From assembly GCA_910587065.1 (NCBI GenBank), contig CAJUMA010000003.1:1-64000 (forward strand): a stretch of 64,000 nt of DNA. Direction: 5' to 3'. The notes beneath the pieces are model-generated. The model searched no databases. It was given only the letters and a program-made list of their open reading frames with translations, and was not told the origin of the DNA. A program made the position numbers and the translations under genes. Positions 27,389-36,654 of this stretch are shown here, piece after piece. Within the stretch, counting starts at the first letter, position 1, and every line of letters begins with the position of its first letter. The stretch is from an uncultured Bacilli bacterium (lineage in GTDB: Bacteria; Bacillota_I; Bacilli_A; RF39; UBA660).

Positions 27389-27423
27389 ATCTTACTTTAT
27401 ATTATTACTTCAAAAAAATAAAA

Positions 27424-27551
27424 TTTGTGACTTTTACTCAATTTCATTCGTCTCCAAGAAAAAAGTTAATTATTAACCACTTGCTCGAGACGAATAAAAT
27501 TGTTGCCGAGGCAAAACTTAGGTTAATAGGCCACTTTTTTAAAGTCACAAA
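27424..27551 (+). ncRNA. highly structured leader of uvrB, class not recognised
   Basis: Outer helix: TTTGTGACTTT (27424-27434) with AAAGTCACAAA (27541-27551), 11 bp, ending just before the uvrB ribosome site. Inner helix: CAATTT-C-ATTCGTCTC (27439-27454) with GAGACGAAT-A-AAATTG (27487-27502). A small hairpin TTGC-CGAG-GCAA lies at 27503-27514. TATTAACC in the inner loop (27471-27478) is complementary to GGTTAATA (27521-27528), giving a possible pseudoknot. It could be a cis-regulatory RNA or, given the terminal repeats, a small mobile-derived element. Confidence 0.5.
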
Positions 27552-27563
27552 ATGGAGGGTAAA

Positions 27564-29522
27564 ATGTTTAAATTAGTATCAAATTATAAGCCAAGCGGCG
27601 ATCAGCCAAAAGCAATTAAAGAGTTAGTTGAAGGTGTTAAAAGGGGTGATGAACACCAAGTTTTATTAGGCGCAACGGGAACTGGTAAAACATTCACGAT
27701 TGCAAATGTAATCGCTGAGGTTAATAAACCGACTTTAGTTTTAGCACACAATAAAACATTAGCTGGACAACTTTATTCCGAACTCAAGGAGATATTCCCT
27801 GAAAATCGAGTTGAATATTTTGTTTCTTACTATGACTATTACCAACCTGAGGCATACGTTCCCCAAAGTGATACTTACATTGAAAAAGATGCATCAATTA
27901 ATGATGAAATAGATGAATTAAGACATGCAGCTACATCATCACTTTTAACACACCGTGACACCATTGTCGTTTCATCTGTATCTTGTATTTATGGTATAGG
28001 AGATCCAGAAGATTATGAATCCCATATGTTGATTGCAACAGTGGGTGATGTAATAAAAAGAAATGATTTATTAAATAGACTGATTGATATGAACTATGAA
28101 CGAAATCAATTAGACTTTCACCGTGGAACATTTAGAGTAAATGGAGACGTAATAGATATCGTGCCTATTGCGGAAAAGAAAAATGGAATACGTATTGAAC
28201 TTTTTGGTGATGAAGTTGATAGAATTAGTGAATTTGATATATTAACAGGTGCGATTATTCAAAATAAAAAGTCAGCTACTATATTTCCAGCAACACACTT
28301 CGTAACTAACAAAGATAAGTTAGAAGAAGCCTGTAGGAGAATAGAAGAAGAACTTCACGAAAGATGCAAAGTACTTCTTGAAAATAATAAATTACTTGAA
28401 GAACAAAGATTGAGAGAAAGATGTGAATATGACCTTGAAATGTTAAGAGAAACTGGCTTCTGTCATGGTATTGAAAACTACTCAAGACATATCGCTTTGC
28501 GTGGTGAAGGTGAAACACCTTCAACTTTAATTGATTTCTTTCCCAAAGATTTTTTGTTAGTTGTTGATGAATCACACGTTACACTTCCTCAGGTGCGAGG
28601 TATGTATAATGGCGATAGAATGCGAAAAACAACTCTTGTAGAATATGGTTTTAGACTTCCAAGTGCACTTGATAACCGTCCACTTAAATTCGATGAATTT
28701 AATGAGAAAATTAATCAGGCAATATATATATCGGCAACTCCAGGAGACTATGAACTTGATTTAGTTAATCATAATGTTGTTGAACAAATAATTCGTCCAA
28801 CTGGTCTTTTAGACCCAACAATTGATGTAAGAAAAACAGAAGGTCAAATAGATGATTTAATTAATGAGATTAATATTCGTATTGAAAAGAATGAAAGAAT
28901 TCTTATTACAACTCTTACTATTCGTATGGCAGAAGAACTAACAAGCTACTTAAAAAACTTAGGTATAAAAGTGGCTTATCTCCACAGTGAAGTTAAAACT
29001 CTTGAAAGATTAAAAATCATAAGAGAACTAAGAATGGGTAAATATGACTGTTTAGTTGGAATTAATCTTTTAAGAGAGGGAATAGATTTACCTGAGGTTT
29101 CCTTAATTGCCATTATGGATGCTGATAAACAAGGTTTCTTAAGAAGTGATAGATCTCTTATCCAAATTATTGGTAGGTGTGCAAGAAATGAATTTGGTCA
29201 CGTAATCATGTATGCAGACACGGTAAGTGAAGCAATGGAAAAATCTATTAAAGAAACTAAACGTCGTCGTGAAATACAAGAAGCTTATAACAAAGAACAT
29301 GGAATTGTACCAAAAACAATTATCAAGGAAATTGCAAACGTGATTAGTAATATTGATGAAGAAACAGAAGAGAAAATAAGTAAAAATGCAAAGATGAGTA
29401 AAAAAGATAAAGAATTAATCATGATGAATATTGAGACAGAAATGAAAGAAGCAGCTAAGAACTTAGACTTTGAAAGAGCAATGGAACTTAGAGATATTCT
29501 TTTTGAAATGAAAAGCGAATAA
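27564..29522 (+). CDS. uvrB: excinuclease ABC subunit B
   Basis: DEAD-fold helicase of nucleotide excision repair that verifies damage handed over by UvrA and recruits UvrC. 652 residues, normal length. The opening [17 protein letters not shown] is characteristic. Walker A is [10 protein letters not shown]; the beta-hairpin [18 protein letters not shown], the DESH box ([10 protein letters not shown]), motif VI (QIIGRCARN) and a C-terminal UVR domain ([11 protein letters not shown]) are all present. GGAGGG precedes ATG 27564; an ATG at 27552 is in frame but overlaps that site. The folded leader upstream suggests regulation other than, or besides, SOS. Confidence 0.97.
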   Translation: MFKLVSNYKPSGDQPKAIKELVEGVKRGDEHQVLLGATGTGKTFTIANVIAEVNKPTLVLAHNKTLAGQLYSELKEIFPENRVEYFVSYYDYYQPEAYVPQSDTYIEKDASINDEIDELRHAATSSLLTHRDTIVVSSVSCIYGIGDPEDYESHMLIATVGDVIKRNDLLNRLIDMNYERNQLDFHRGTFRVNGDVIDIVPIAEKKNGIRIELFGDEVDRISEFDILTGAIIQNKKSATIFPATHFVTNKDKLEEACRRIEEELHERCKVLLENNKLLEEQRLRERCEYDLEMLRETGFCHGIENYSRHIALRGEGETPSTLIDFFPKDFLLVVDESHVTLPQVRGMYNGDRMRKTTLVEYGFRLPSALDNRPLKFDEFNEKINQAIYISATPGDYELDLVNHNVVEQIIRPTGLLDPTIDVRKTEGQIDDLINEINIRIEKNERILITTLTIRMAEELTSYLKNLGIKVAYLHSEVKTLERLKIIRELRMGKYDCLVGINLLREGIDLPEVSLIAIMDADKQGFLRSDRSLIQIIGRCARNEFGHVIMYADTVSEAMEKSIKETKRRREIQEAYNKEHGIVPKTIIKEIANVISNIDEETEEKISKNAKMSKKDKELIMMNIETEMKEAAKNLDFERAMELRDILFEMKSE

Positions 29523-29527
29523 AAATC

Positions 29528-29556
29528 CTTCACTAAAAACTAGTGAAGGTTTCTTT
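29528..29556. terminator. bidirectional terminator between uvrB and the convergent gene
   Basis: CCTTCACTA (29528-29536) pairs with TAGTGAAGG (29542-29550), followed by TTTCTTTTT; the minus-strand side gives A-rich flanks that become T on the other transcript. Confidence 0.8.
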
Positions 29557-30811
29557 TTATTACTCGTTTTTTTCTAACTAAATCAATATCAAATAATACT
29601 ATAGGTCGAAGTTTAAACCAAAGAGGAAGCTCATCGTAACTCGAAACACCTGCAAGCTGAGCATCATGATAATCATTTAGAAAGCCAAAGTTATCATAAT
29701 ATCTTTTAACACAGTGTGGGTCGTGCAAAACTAAATCTTGTCTATCAAGCTCATTAAAGAAATTATCTAAATCACGATCATTCATACAAACCCCATTGTG
29801 TGTTTTTGATAAATAACCTTGTTCTTCAATATAAAGAATAGGTTTTTTATCTTCATAAATAATTTCTCTTTTGGTTGGAGCTAAAAGGAAACTTTCAGTC
29901 TCGGTATCCTCCATATGCTTTAATTTACAAAACTTTAAGACTTTATCTTCTCCAATTTTAAATGCTTGAGATGAAGAACCACTTTGAATATATGAAACAT
30001 CTTCATTTCCTACATAGTCTTTAATAAATCCTTCATCATTATGTTTAAGGGCAATATTTAGAGATTTAAGGGTATTCATGGGAAGCATACTAACACGATA
30101 AATCTTAAATAAATAATCATATTTTTCTTTAATATCCTTCGGTAAACTATTCTTTAATCTTTCAATAAAGTACATTTTTTCATTAACTTCCATATCAAGA
30201 AGTTCCTCAAAATGATTAACTAAGAAAGCTTTCAAACTTGCATTATAAATATAGTTTGTTAGTAAAGATGGAAAAGATTTATATTTACAATCTAATATTT
30301 GTGGATATAACCTCTCAAAATCAAACTCATATTCTTCTTGTATAATTTCCACTATAAAAGATGTTAAGGCATCTTTATTACCTAGTAAAATAATCTGCCT
30401 TTGAAAATCATCAAAAAGTTCAAAACGATTTTTAAGTAAGAAAGAGGTTATAAAACGTATAATCATACCATTAGATAAATCTAAATATTCAACATATTTT
30501 AATATTTCATCTATCGCATTAGGAGTGTAGGTAATAATAGATTCTATTTGATTTGTTGTTAGTTTTTTAAGAACTTTAGGAACTACATTAATTGAGAATA
30601 GTATTTCATCATCAGCAAATCCCGGAAAGTCTGCAAGAAAGCAGAAAATATCACTCGCCATACTCTGGTAATAATCTCTTTTAGTTAATTCGCCAAATAT
30701 TCCTTTTATAATATAAACAGCATCATCTCTAAATAAGATATTATCTAATATCATTTTTCTAATGCCTGGGTTTTTTGCTTCATCAAGCATTTTCAAGTAT
30801 TTTTCATTCAT
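29540..30811 (-). CDS. helical protein with C-terminal kinase-like domain
   Basis: 423 residues. Residues 1-265 are all helical (ARM/HEAT-like in appearance). The C-terminal part shows kinase-like motifs. These are a Gly/Ser loop SGSSSQAFKIG (277-287), Lys293 in VLKFCK, a catalytic-loop-like LVLHDPHCVKRYYDNFGF (His363, Asp364) and VLFDIDLV (Asp408/Asp410). HRD and DFG are not canonical. AGGAGA precedes the ATG. The layout recalls the protein at 5714-6607. Substrate unknown; a nucleotide-binding or phosphotransfer role is inference. Confidence 0.6.
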   Translation of the reverse strand: MNEKYLKMLDEAKNPGIRKMILDNILFRDDAVYIIKGIFGELTKRDYYQSMASDIFCFLADFPGFADDEILFSINVVPKVLKKLTTNQIESIITYTPNAIDEILKYVEYLDLSNGMIIRFITSFLLKNRFELFDDFQRQIILLGNKDALTSFIVEIIQEEYEFDFERLYPQILDCKYKSFPSLLTNYIYNASLKAFLVNHFEELLDMEVNEKMYFIERLKNSLPKDIKEKYDYLFKIYRVSMLPMNTLKSLNIALKHNDEGFIKDYVGNEDVSYIQSGSSSQAFKIGEDKVLKFCKLKHMEDTETESFLLAPTKREIIYEDKKPILYIEEQGYLSKTHNGVCMNDRDLDNFFNELDRQDLVLHDPHCVKRYYDNFGFLNDYHDAQLAGVSSYDELPLWFKLRPIVLFDIDLVRKKRVIKRNLH

Positions 30812-30940
30812 AACTTTTCTCCTAAACGTTTTCTATTATACCATGTATAGACTTAATTTAAAAATTAAACTTTTAATTTAAAATATCTATTAAAAAATTA
30901 AATTTTTAGTTATAATAATTAATTAAGGAAGTGTATATTA

Positions 30941-31834
30941 ATGTATAAATCAAATACAAACTTTAATCTATATAAAACTTTTTATGATGTTGTAATATGT
31001 GGAAGTATATCTAAAGCAGCCAATATGAATTATACTTCACAACCAGCCATCTCAAGATCAATTAAAACATTAGAAAATGAATTAAATACAAAACTTTTTA
31101 TAAGAACTAAAAAAGGTATTGAACTTACTGATAAAGGAAAAGAATTATTTTTCTATGTTGAGCAAGGTTATAATTCTTTTCTTACAGCTGAAAGAAGTAT
31201 CATAGAAGATAAAACTTTATCAAAAGGTAAATTATCAATTGGTATACCTTCACACATTGCAACATTTTATTTATTTGATTCTCTGGATGAATTTCATAAG
31301 AAATATCCCAATATAGAAATTACAATAATATCTAAATCAACTTCTGCCTTACTAGATTTGCTTAGAAGCCATGAAATTGATTTTATGATTGATTCAGAAC
31401 CTGTAAAAGCATTAGATACCAATATAACAATTAAACACATTAAGAATTTACACAATGCCTTCATAGTTTCTTCAGAGTTGGATATAAGTAATATTAAGTC
31501 TTTAAAAGATTTAGAAAATACGGCTGTAATATTACCAATTAAAGGTACAGCTAATAGATCAGACTTAGATGATTTGCTTTTAAAAAATAAAGTTAACTTA
31601 AACAATGTTTTAAACATCCATACATCAGAACTTATTATTGGGGCGATTAAAAGAAAATTAGGAATTGGTTATGTTATAAAAGAATTAGTTAAAGAAGAAC
31701 TTAATCATGGGTATTTAAAAGAAGTAAGAGTAGAAGATTTACCAAAGACAGGAATAAGTCTAGTTTACATTAAAGATTACATTACTGATTCTCCAAGGAC
31801 ATTCCTAAAAGAGTACTATAACATTGAGATATAA
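30941..31834 (+). CDS. LysR-family transcriptional regulator
   Basis: 297 residues, the usual length. N-terminal winged HTH (SKAANMNYTSQPAISRSIKT, then LENELNTKLFIRTKKGIELTDKG). An effector domain with two Rossmann-like lobes follows from about residue 90 (LSIGIPSHIATFYLF). It is divergent from the kinase-like gene; the 130 bp between them are nearly pure A+T, with TATAAT at 30911-30916 and several palindromic T-N11-A-like arrangements. The likely target is the divergent gene or its own operon. The effector is unknown. Confidence 0.9.
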   Translation: MYKSNTNFNLYKTFYDVVICGSISKAANMNYTSQPAISRSIKTLENELNTKLFIRTKKGIELTDKGKELFFYVEQGYNSFLTAERSIIEDKTLSKGKLSIGIPSHIATFYLFDSLDEFHKKYPNIEITIISKSTSALLDLLRSHEIDFMIDSEPVKALDTNITIKHIKNLHNAFIVSSELDISNIKSLKDLENTAVILPIKGTANRSDLDDLLLKNKVNLNNVLNIHTSELIIGAIKRKLGIGYVIKELVKEELNHGYLKEVRVEDLPKTGISLVYIKDYITDSPRTFLKEYYNIEI

Positions 31835-31920
31835 CAAAAATGTTATGTCATCCATAATTAAATGATATTTTCTAATTTATAAGCTTAATTGTATTATTAT
31901 CTTAAAGGTGAGGTAATAAT

Positions 31921-32202
31921 ATGTTAGTATATCAATTAAAATTATTAGAACTAGGTGAATGTTTAGAACCTGTTTTTAAAACAAAAGAAAATGCTCAATG
32001 TTTTAAAGAGAAATACAAAACAAGAAACATTATCATAAAAGAAAGATATTTAGAAAATATTAAAGATGATCTGGTTTATCGAATTAAAACTTTAGAAAGC
32101 GACGGTTACACTTTAGAAGAAGAAGTGTTTTCAAGCATAGCTGAAGCTTCAAAATTTTTAAAAAATGAACATCAAAGCATAGTCGAAAGTAGGCTATATT
32201 GA
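31921..32202 (+). CDS. small uncharacterised protein
   Basis: 93 residues, charged, mixed alpha/beta, no signal peptide. AGGTGAGG precedes the ATG. Its stop overlaps the start of the next gene (TGATG), implying translational coupling. No family recognised. Confidence 0.6.
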   Translation: MLVYQLKLLELGECLEPVFKTKENAQCFKEKYKTRNIIIKERYLENIKDDLVYRIKTLESDGYTLEEEVFSSIAEASKFLKNEHQSIVESRLY

Positions 32203-32684
32203 TGAGAAGTGTTTACACTATAAATTCCTTAGAAGAAATGAATCCAAACAAAAGGAATATTGTAATAGTTAAAAATGCTTCAGAAATTCAAAAGCTTAAA
32301 AGTTTAGAAGAGTATTACCATTTCTGTATTAGATTAGTTATCAATCATGTTGATGAAGAACTAGTAGATTTGTTAATAAGTCTAAATATGGCTTTTGAAA
32401 TCGTCTTAAGAAATAATGATTTAAATGAAAGAGAGATGTCTCTTTTACATCGTTTTAAAGAGAGTACGAATAATAAAGTATATTTAGCTTACGATATTGA
32501 TGATTCAAGTCAATTTGATCGCGTATTAATGACTTATTATATCAATCAATATGGCATAATTGGTCTTTTAAATACACAAGATAAACATATGTATAATGAA
32601 TGGGCAATGGAAATTGCCAAATATACTAAAAAACAAAATGTAAAGAAATTAAATAGAGCTTATATTGGTACAAAAGATAGTTAA
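32202..32684 (+). CDS. uncharacterised soluble protein coupled to the preceding gene
   Basis: 160 residues. The fold looks alpha/beta (IVIVKNASEIQKL, FCIRLVINHVD, VYLAYDIDDSS), without a recognisable catalytic motif. The start is taken at ATG 32202, overlapping the upstream TGA by one base. It ends at an intrinsic terminator. The two-gene unit has no visible pathway link to its neighbours. Confidence 0.6.
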   Translation: MRSVYTINSLEEMNPNKRNIVIVKNASEIQKLKSLEEYYHFCIRLVINHVDEELVDLLISLNMAFEIVLRNNDLNEREMSLLHRFKESTNNKVYLAYDIDDSSQFDRVLMTYYINQYGIIGLLNTQDKHMYNEWAMEIAKYTKKQNVKKLNRAYIGTKDS

Positions 32685-32699
32685 AAAACTATTTTTTTG
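32677..32699 (+). terminator. intrinsic terminator
   Basis: ATAGTT (32677-32682), loop AAAA, AACTAT (32687-32692), then seven T. The stem includes the stop codon of the upstream gene. Confidence 0.65.
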
Positions 32700-32729
32700 T
32701 GTTATAATGCTTATAATGAGGTGAGGGGT

Positions 32730-34352
32730 ATGAATAAGATATATATATTTGGGCATAAAAACCCTGATGCTGATTCAGTATGTAGTTCCATTACTTTATC
32801 CAATTTAAAGAATAAACTTGGAATGAATACTGAACCAAGAATATTAAGTCCAATTAATAAGGAAACAGAATATATCTTAAATAGATTTAATATTAGTGTC
32901 CCAGAATATTTAAATGATGTTCGTGTTCAAATTAAAGATGTTAATTATCACAAAGATTATATAATTAATGAAAATGAGTCAATCTACGAAGCATTTAAGA
33001 AAATGAACGATAATGCAATAACAGGTTTACCATTAGTCGATGATGCTGACAATTTTAAAGGTTATGTTTCCTTAAAAGAAGTAGCATCTGAAATGATTTA
33101 TAATGAAAATTTATTTATAGATACAACTTTTGATAATATCGCGAGCATTTTAGAAACTAAAGATTATATAAAGTTTGATAATCAAATAACTGGTTATGCT
33201 CATGCCGCAACGTTTGATGATGAAACTTTTATTAAAGATATTGAATTAGATGAAAAATCAATTGTTATAGTAGGCGACCGTGAAACTATTATTAAACATG
33301 CCATTAATTTAAATGTTAAATTAATAATAATGGTCAAGGGTAAAAAACTCACAGAAGAGTTAGAAAAAGAAGCTAGAAAACATAAAATCAATGTCATTAT
33401 GACAAATAAATCATCTTTCAAAATAGCTCGTGTTCTATGTCTTACAAATCCCATAAAATCTATTAAAAGAGGCACTGATACAGTAACATTTACTATAGAT
33501 GATTATTTGACAGATTTCAATGAAGAAACTAATAAACTTAAACACACTAACTATCCAATATTAAATAGTCGTGGAAAATGTTTAGGTATGTTAAGAACAA
33601 TAGATGCTCATGAAGTTACAAAGAAAAAAGTTATTTTAGTTGACCATAATATGCGAGCTCAATCCGTTGATGGACTTGAAGAAGCTGAAATACTTGAAAT
33701 AACTGATCACCATAATATTGGAGATATAAATACATCATCTCCCATAAATTTCCGTAATATGGCAGTTGGAGCAGTAAATACAATCATTTATTATTTATAT
33801 CGTGAAAACAATGTTAAGATCGATAAAACAATGGCCTCCTTAATGTTAAGTGGAATAATCTCGGATACATTATTATTGCAAAGCCCAACAACAACAGAAA
33901 AAGATCGTTTAGTGGCAAAGGACCTTGCACATATTGCTAAACTTGACTTAAATACTTATGGTTTAGAATTATTAAGTAGTGGAGTATCTATTGAAGGTTT
34001 AACAGCAAATGATATATTGTTTAAAGACTTTAAGATATATAAAGTAGGAAATTATAATATGTCTATTGCTCAAGTATTTACAACAGATTTTAAATATTTT
34101 GAACCAAGAGTTAAAGAAATAGTCGAAGAATTAAATCGTGTTTCAAAAAATCATGATTATAAATCATGTGTTCTATTTGTAACAAACTTCTTAACTAATA
34201 ATTCTTATGTCTTATTTTCCGATAATTCTAAGAAAATATTAGAACTTGCTTATGGTCTTGATAATATCCAAAATGGAGATATATTAAAAGGAGTAGTATC
34301 ACGTAAAAAACAAATGGTACCATATATTATGAGTGCTATTGAACATAATTAA
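32730..34352 (+). CDS. manganese-dependent (family II) inorganic pyrophosphatase with CBS and DRTGG domains
   Basis: 540 residues. The DHH phosphoesterase part opens KIYIFGHKNPDADSVCSS (His9, Asp13, Asp15). It is interrupted by a regulatory insert: a first CBS motif (AITGLPLVDDADNFKGYV), a DRTGG-type segment and a second CBS (NYPILNSRGKCLGML). It resumes with VDHNMRAQSVDG and ITDHHNIGD, then the DHHA2 domain (SLMLSGIISDTLLLQSPTTTEKD). In CBS-PPases the insert binds adenine nucleotides and tunes activity. The enzyme hydrolyses PPi and drives biosynthesis. GAGGTGAGGGG just upstream fixes ATG 32730. Confidence 0.93.
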   Translation: MNKIYIFGHKNPDADSVCSSITLSNLKNKLGMNTEPRILSPINKETEYILNRFNISVPEYLNDVRVQIKDVNYHKDYIINENESIYEAFKKMNDNAITGLPLVDDADNFKGYVSLKEVASEMIYNENLFIDTTFDNIASILETKDYIKFDNQITGYAHAATFDDETFIKDIELDEKSIVIVGDRETIIKHAINLNVKLIIMVKGKKLTEELEKEARKHKINVIMTNKSSFKIARVLCLTNPIKSIKRGTDTVTFTIDDYLTDFNEETNKLKHTNYPILNSRGKCLGMLRTIDAHEVTKKKVILVDHNMRAQSVDGLEEAEILEITDHHNIGDINTSSPINFRNMAVGAVNTIIYYLYRENNVKIDKTMASLMLSGIISDTLLLQSPTTTEKDRLVAKDLAHIAKLDLNTYGLELLSSGVSIEGLTANDILFKDFKIYKVGNYNMSIAQVFTTDFKYFEPRVKEIVEELNRVSKNHDYKSCVLFVTNFLTNNSYVLFSDNSKKILELAYGLDNIQNGDILKGVVSRKKQMVPYIMSAIEHN

Positions 34353-34373
34353 GAGGACTTTCCTCTTTTTCTT
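34351..34373 (+). terminator. intrinsic terminator
   Basis: AAGAGGA (34351-34357), loop CTT, TCCTCTT (34361-34367), then TTTCTTT, directly after the pyrophosphatase stop. Confidence 0.85.
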
Positions 34374-34441
34374 TACAGAAATTGTTAAATAAAATATAAA
34401 AAATGCTCATATATGATAAAATAGAGATAGGAGTGAAATAT

Positions 34442-35125
34442 ATGATTCAGGGAGAACTATTAAAAAAATATCGGGAACAAAATAATTTAACAATTAAAGA
34501 TTTATCAAAATTAATGCATGTTTCCAAAAATGTTATATCATTATGGGAAGATGGAACAAAAATTCCTAGGGAGGATGACATAATTTTCTTATGTTCACTT
34601 TATGGAATAGATCGAATTGATATAATGAAGAGTGAAAAGAAAGTACGCACTTCAAAATTTAAGCTAAATGATAAAAGATATAGAAATATTCTTGTAACCA
34701 TAGTATTACTTATCTTTTCTATAGTATTAGGCATAATATTAAAGAGTATCTTAGTTTCTGTTATTCTTTCTTTTTCTATAATAACAGTTTATAATTCCTT
34801 ATACTATATAAAAGATGAAAGAGATTTTTCATCACATCAAAAAGGGCCTAAAAGTTTACTAGGGATAACCTTAAAAAACAAAGAAAAAGGCGAACTAGTA
34901 AAATATTATTCTATTGAATCAATAACAGTTGCATCACTTTATCTGTTGTTAAGTCTTATTGCTTATGAATTGAATATTGAACCACTTATAATAAAAGTAG
35001 TAATATTTGAGTCGGAAATACCAAATATGTTGTTTATTTGGGGTTCCTTATTTATTTTGCTATCTGGATTAATACTAATAGTCGAAATCATATTTGGTTC
35101 AATTTTATTAAAAAAAGAAGGGTAA
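34442..35125 (+). CDS. XRE-family regulator with four membrane helices
   Basis: 227 residues. HTH_3 domain at 1-60 (LKKYREQNNLTIKDLSKLMH, then SKNVISLWEDG). Two pairs of membrane helices follow, about 80-120 and 155-220. A DNA-binding domain fused to a membrane domain suggests membrane-stress or ligand sensing. AGGAG lies before ATG 34442; an in-frame ATG at 34403 is less likely. It is first in a compact operon of three genes (6 bp and -4 bp spacings). Confidence 0.78.
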   Translation: MIQGELLKKYREQNNLTIKDLSKLMHVSKNVISLWEDGTKIPREDDIIFLCSLYGIDRIDIMKSEKKVRTSKFKLNDKRYRNILVTIVLLIFSIVLGIILKSILVSVILSFSIITVYNSLYYIKDERDFSSHQKGPKSLLGITLKNKEKGELVKYYSIESITVASLYLLLSLIAYELNIEPLIIKVVIFESEIPNMLFIWGSLFILLSGLILIVEIIFGSILLKKEG

Positions 35126-35131
35126 GTATTT

Positions 35132-35488
35132 ATGAATGAAGAGGATAATGTATTAAATAAAACTGTTTTGGATGCTGGTATAGCTAAACCAATTAGTGTA
35201 ACAAAAGAAGAAGCTATATCTTTAGCTCAACAAGCAGAGAAAATTGAAAAAAGTAAATTAAAGCAAAATGATACAAACAAAAGTGTTGCAGTTCCTATAC
35301 CAATAACAAAAGAAGAATTAGATGAAAATCGTGTTAATGAAATAAATGATCTAATGAAAAATGATTATGTAAAAATAGTTGAATCCCGTTATTCTAAGAA
35401 AACTTATATTATTTTAGTCGTAATTCTTATAATCGTAATCTCGATAATAGTATTAGAACTTCTTTATTTTGGGGGTAAAGTTTCATGA
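35132..35488 (+). CDS. tail-anchored-like small membrane protein
   Basis: 118 residues. A hydrophilic, charged N-terminal part with a repeated motif KPISVTKEEA / VPIPITKEEL is followed by one C-terminal membrane helix (about 90-112). The orientation is probably N-in. It is between the XRE membrane regulator and the Thr-linker membrane protein, overlapping the latter by 4 bp (ATGA). The repeated P-I-x-[VI]-T-K-E-E motif may be a docking site. No family recognised. Confidence 0.6.
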   Translation: MNEEDNVLNKTVLDAGIAKPISVTKEEAISLAQQAEKIEKSKLKQNDTNKSVAVPIPITKEELDENRVNEINDLMKNDYVKIVESRYSKKTYIILVVILIIVISIIVLELLYFGGKVS

Positions 35489-36609
35489 AAGATAAGGTAA
35501 AAAGTATTTTAAATGATGAAAAGAAGAAATCTCTTTTGATATTGATAATTGTAACTATTATCATAATCGCGATAGTTATAACAATATTTTTAGTAGTTAA
35601 GCCTGATGCTAAAAAGAATTTTAATACTACTACAACAAAAACTACGACTACTAAAGAAAAAGATTTGTTTAGAGGATTTGATACTAAAGAATTTAATTAT
35701 ACAGATTCCTCTATAAAGGTGACTTACGATTTAAAAAGTAAACATGAGTTTATTTATGCAAATGGGGAAGATAAAAAAACTATTTATACAAACGATACTA
35801 AAAATGAATATTATTATGAATTAAATTTAGATAATGGAGCAATACTTTTTAAAGAACAAAAGTATAATTCTAATTTAAATGCATATGAATTTACTGGTAA
35901 GAATTATAAATTTACAGGGGAAGCTAATATTACTGATTATTTAGTAGTTTCAACTTGTGAAAATGATTCTTATTCAATTATAGCTAAAGACCAAAAAAAT
36001 AATGTATACGTATTTAAAAATCCAGATAAAGAATTCAATATTACTTATATTATAAATAATCTAAATAAAACTAAGCTAATCTCGAAAGCAAGTAAGATTG
36101 GCTATTATAATTATAATAATTATCCTTACAAAGAATGTAATGAGTATGATTTAATCTATCTTGATACGAGTAATAATATTAGATACTTATCTGGAAAAAA
36201 TGCCTTATTCTTTGATGAAGCCTACTACCGTTACATTGGTTCATCTGAATTAGGAAATATTATCTATGTACTAAAAGATGGTTTAATGCAATATGAAGAT
36301 AATTCAAAGAATTTAAATGATGGCAACCATAATATCAATTATATGGGGAGTTTCTATGTTTCTGAAAACAATACGGATATTATATATATAATTGGAACTG
36401 ATGGGTATATTTATAAGATAGAAAATTTTAGTTCATCATCAAGTACAATTTTAAAGAAATTAAAAGAAACACGACTAAAAAAAATAGGTACTAAAATTAT
36501 CACTGATAATAACAATTATGCTACAGATAAGACAATGATTAAAGTAGAATTTGAAACAGGAGAGATATTTGAATTCCCAGTTGTTAAGGAATTTGAACTA
36601 TTGAAATAG
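35485..36609 (+). CDS. membrane-anchored extracellular protein with Thr-Lys linker
   Basis: 374 residues. An N-terminal signal-anchor (about 16-40) is followed by a linker NTTTTKTTTTKEK, then an extracellular domain of about 310 residues rich in Tyr, Asn and Asp with alternating beta strands (propeller-like in appearance). The linker composition matches those of the proteins at 9137 and 17025. Last gene of the operon; the promoter of the ncRNA at 36655 follows at once. Function unknown. Confidence 0.6.
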   Translation: MKDKVKSILNDEKKKSLLILIIVTIIIIAIVITIFLVVKPDAKKNFNTTTTKTTTTKEKDLFRGFDTKEFNYTDSSIKVTYDLKSKHEFIYANGEDKKTIYTNDTKNEYYYELNLDNGAILFKEQKYNSNLNAYEFTGKNYKFTGEANITDYLVVSTCENDSYSIIAKDQKNNVYVFKNPDKEFNITYIINNLNKTKLISKASKIGYYNYNNYPYKECNEYDLIYLDTSNNIRYLSGKNALFFDEAYYRYIGSSELGNIIYVLKDGLMQYEDNSKNLNDGNHNINYMGSFYVSENNTDIIYIIGTDGYIYKIENFSSSSSTILKKLKETRLKKIGTKIITDNNNYATDKTMIKVEFETGEIFEFPVVKEFELLK

Positions 36610-36619
36610 ACTGACCGAT

Positions 36620-36648
36620 TTGCATTATTTAAAAAAATATGCTATAAT
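36620..36648 (+). promoter_or_regulatory. strong extended -10 promoter for a non-coding RNA
   Basis: TTGCAT (36620-36625), exactly 17 bp, TGC-TATAAT (-10 at 36643-36648). Nothing coding follows for more than 500 bp. Confidence 0.8.
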
Positions 36649-36654
36649 TCTTTA

